Assembly: GCA_021796315.1 (NCBI GenBank)
Contig: JAJYOH010000300.1
Coordinates: 1-7,286, forward strand
Reading direction: 5' to 3'
Length of the DNA: 7,286 nucleotides
DNA from: Chloroflexota bacterium
Lineage (GTDB): Bacteria; Chloroflexota; Anaerolineae; Anaerolineales; Villigracilaceae
Positions 6,835 through 7,286 of this stretch are shown one piece after another; within the stretch, counting starts at the first letter, position 1; each line of letters opens with the position of its first letter. The notes under the pieces were generated by a model, which was not told the DNA's origin, did not search any database, and saw only the letters and a list, made by a program, of their open reading frames with translations. A program made the translations under genes and the position numbers.

Positions 6835-7286
6835 TTACGCTTCTTCTGCTGAGACCGGCTGAGGCTTCAACAGGCCGAATCTCGCCCCGATCATTTTCAG
6901 CACCAGCCCCGTCCGCCAGAAAGCGACCGCGGCCATGCCGTGCGCCAGTACGGCGAAAAGCGGCGGCGTTTGATTGGTGTAATAAGTCCAACATGCGCGG
7001 GTTGTGCCCCAAAGCTCAAGAAAATACCCGAGGCCAGCGCCCGCTACAAAAACGAGGAAGGCAAGACGATAGTCAGTTGGAAAAATAATGAGGATGGCGC
7101 AGAGCAAAAGCGCGAGGATTGTATAAGACTTATCAAAAGTAGGCGCAACAAACAAAAGCATCAGTCCATAAAATAATGAAAAGGTGAGCCAGTAAAGAAT
7201 TTTATAGATGCGTTGATTTTCTTTTGGCAGAAAATAACTCAACGCACGCGTGCTTCGGTCAATGGAGAGAGTCGCAATCGGCCAGG
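6835..7286 (-). CDS. Unrecognised multi-pass membrane protein, 5' end beyond window
   Basis: The frame ends at TAA (6837-6835) and is open to the right edge, so the N-terminus is missing. A TTG at 7242 could be read as a start giving 135 residues, but 14 further codons upstream of it (including WPIATLSIDRSTRA) continue without a stop. It also has no clear ribosome binding site, so it is more likely internal. Counting from that TTG, hydrophobic segments lie at about 16-33, 39-54, 58-75 and 94-115. Between the last two is a conserved-looking polar stretch, LELWGTTRACWTYY (75-88), with a charged Glu and Arg next to aromatic residues, followed by a PPLFAVLAHGMAAVAFWR segment. The C-terminus (about 120-135) is short, basic then acidic, and probably cytoplasmic. 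I do not recognise the family. It lies upstream of the operon promoter and is not expected to belong to the exporter. Confidence 0.7.
   Translation of the reverse strand, partial: WPIATLSIDRSTRALSYFLPKENQRIYKILYWLTFSLFYGLMLLFVAPTFDKSYTILALLLCAILIIFPTDYRLAFLVFVAGAGLGYFLELWGTTRACWTYYTNQTPPLFAVLAHGMAAVAFWRTGLVLKMIGARFGLLKPQPVSAEEA

Noticed and set aside
6835..7242. Treating the TTG at 7242 as the true start of the membrane protein
   Set aside because: The frame continues to the window edge without a stop and no convincing ribosome binding site precedes the TTG, so the gene is better called 5'-partial.
1..7286. Mobile elements, CRISPR arrays, tRNA or rRNA genes, defence or toxin-antitoxin modules
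   Set aside because: No transposase, regular direct repeats, cloverleaf or small paired toxin genes are visible, and nearly all sequence is accounted for by ordinary genes.

Overview
The window comes from a bacterium, probably a member of Chloroflexota (class Anaerolineae or a relative). This is inferred from the style of the proteins: lipoproteins with Thr/Pro/Ser-rich linkers, a TetR regulator beginning MPRVVKEDDY, and a split MacB-type exporter without an outer-membrane partner. No rRNA or other marker is present, so the placement is tentative. Every gene I can support lies on the minus strand, so transcription reads from the right edge to the left edge.

Layout in transcription order. (1) 7286-6835: the C-terminal part of an unrecognised multi-pass membrane protein whose frame is still open at the window edge. 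(2) 6834-6688: an intergenic region holding a consensus sigma-70 promoter (TTGACA, 17 nt, TATAAT) and, just downstream of the expected transcription start, a perfect 23-bp odd-centred palindrome that looks like a TetR-family operator. (3) 6687-5992: a TetR-family repressor. (4) 5965-4733 and 4724-3507: two different MacB/FtsX-type ABC permeases. (5) 3477-2785: their MacB/LolD-type ATPase. (6) 2765-1980 and 1964-1128: two paralogous MacA/HlyD-like adaptor lipoproteins. (7) 1127-1036: a short spacer with a weak hairpin. (8) 1035-1: a glycoside hydrolase family 4 enzyme that runs off the left edge.

The genes from tetR to the second adaptor are spaced 8 to 29 nt apart and look like one operon driven by the single strong promoter. 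The likely logic is that the repressor blocks its own promoter and thereby the exporter genes, and an unknown ligand releases it. The two permeases probably form a heterodimer powered by the separate ATPase, with one or both lipoprotein adaptors on the outer face of the membrane handing over or capturing substrate. The substrate cannot be read from the sequence. The GH4 gene lies 92 nt beyond the operon and is probably functionally separate.

I see no mobile element, CRISPR array, RNA gene or clearly new system. The most notable items are the promoter/operator arrangement, a perfect hairpin touching the ATPase ribosome binding site, the paired adaptor lipoproteins, and an unassigned CHQI active-site motif in the GH4 enzyme.
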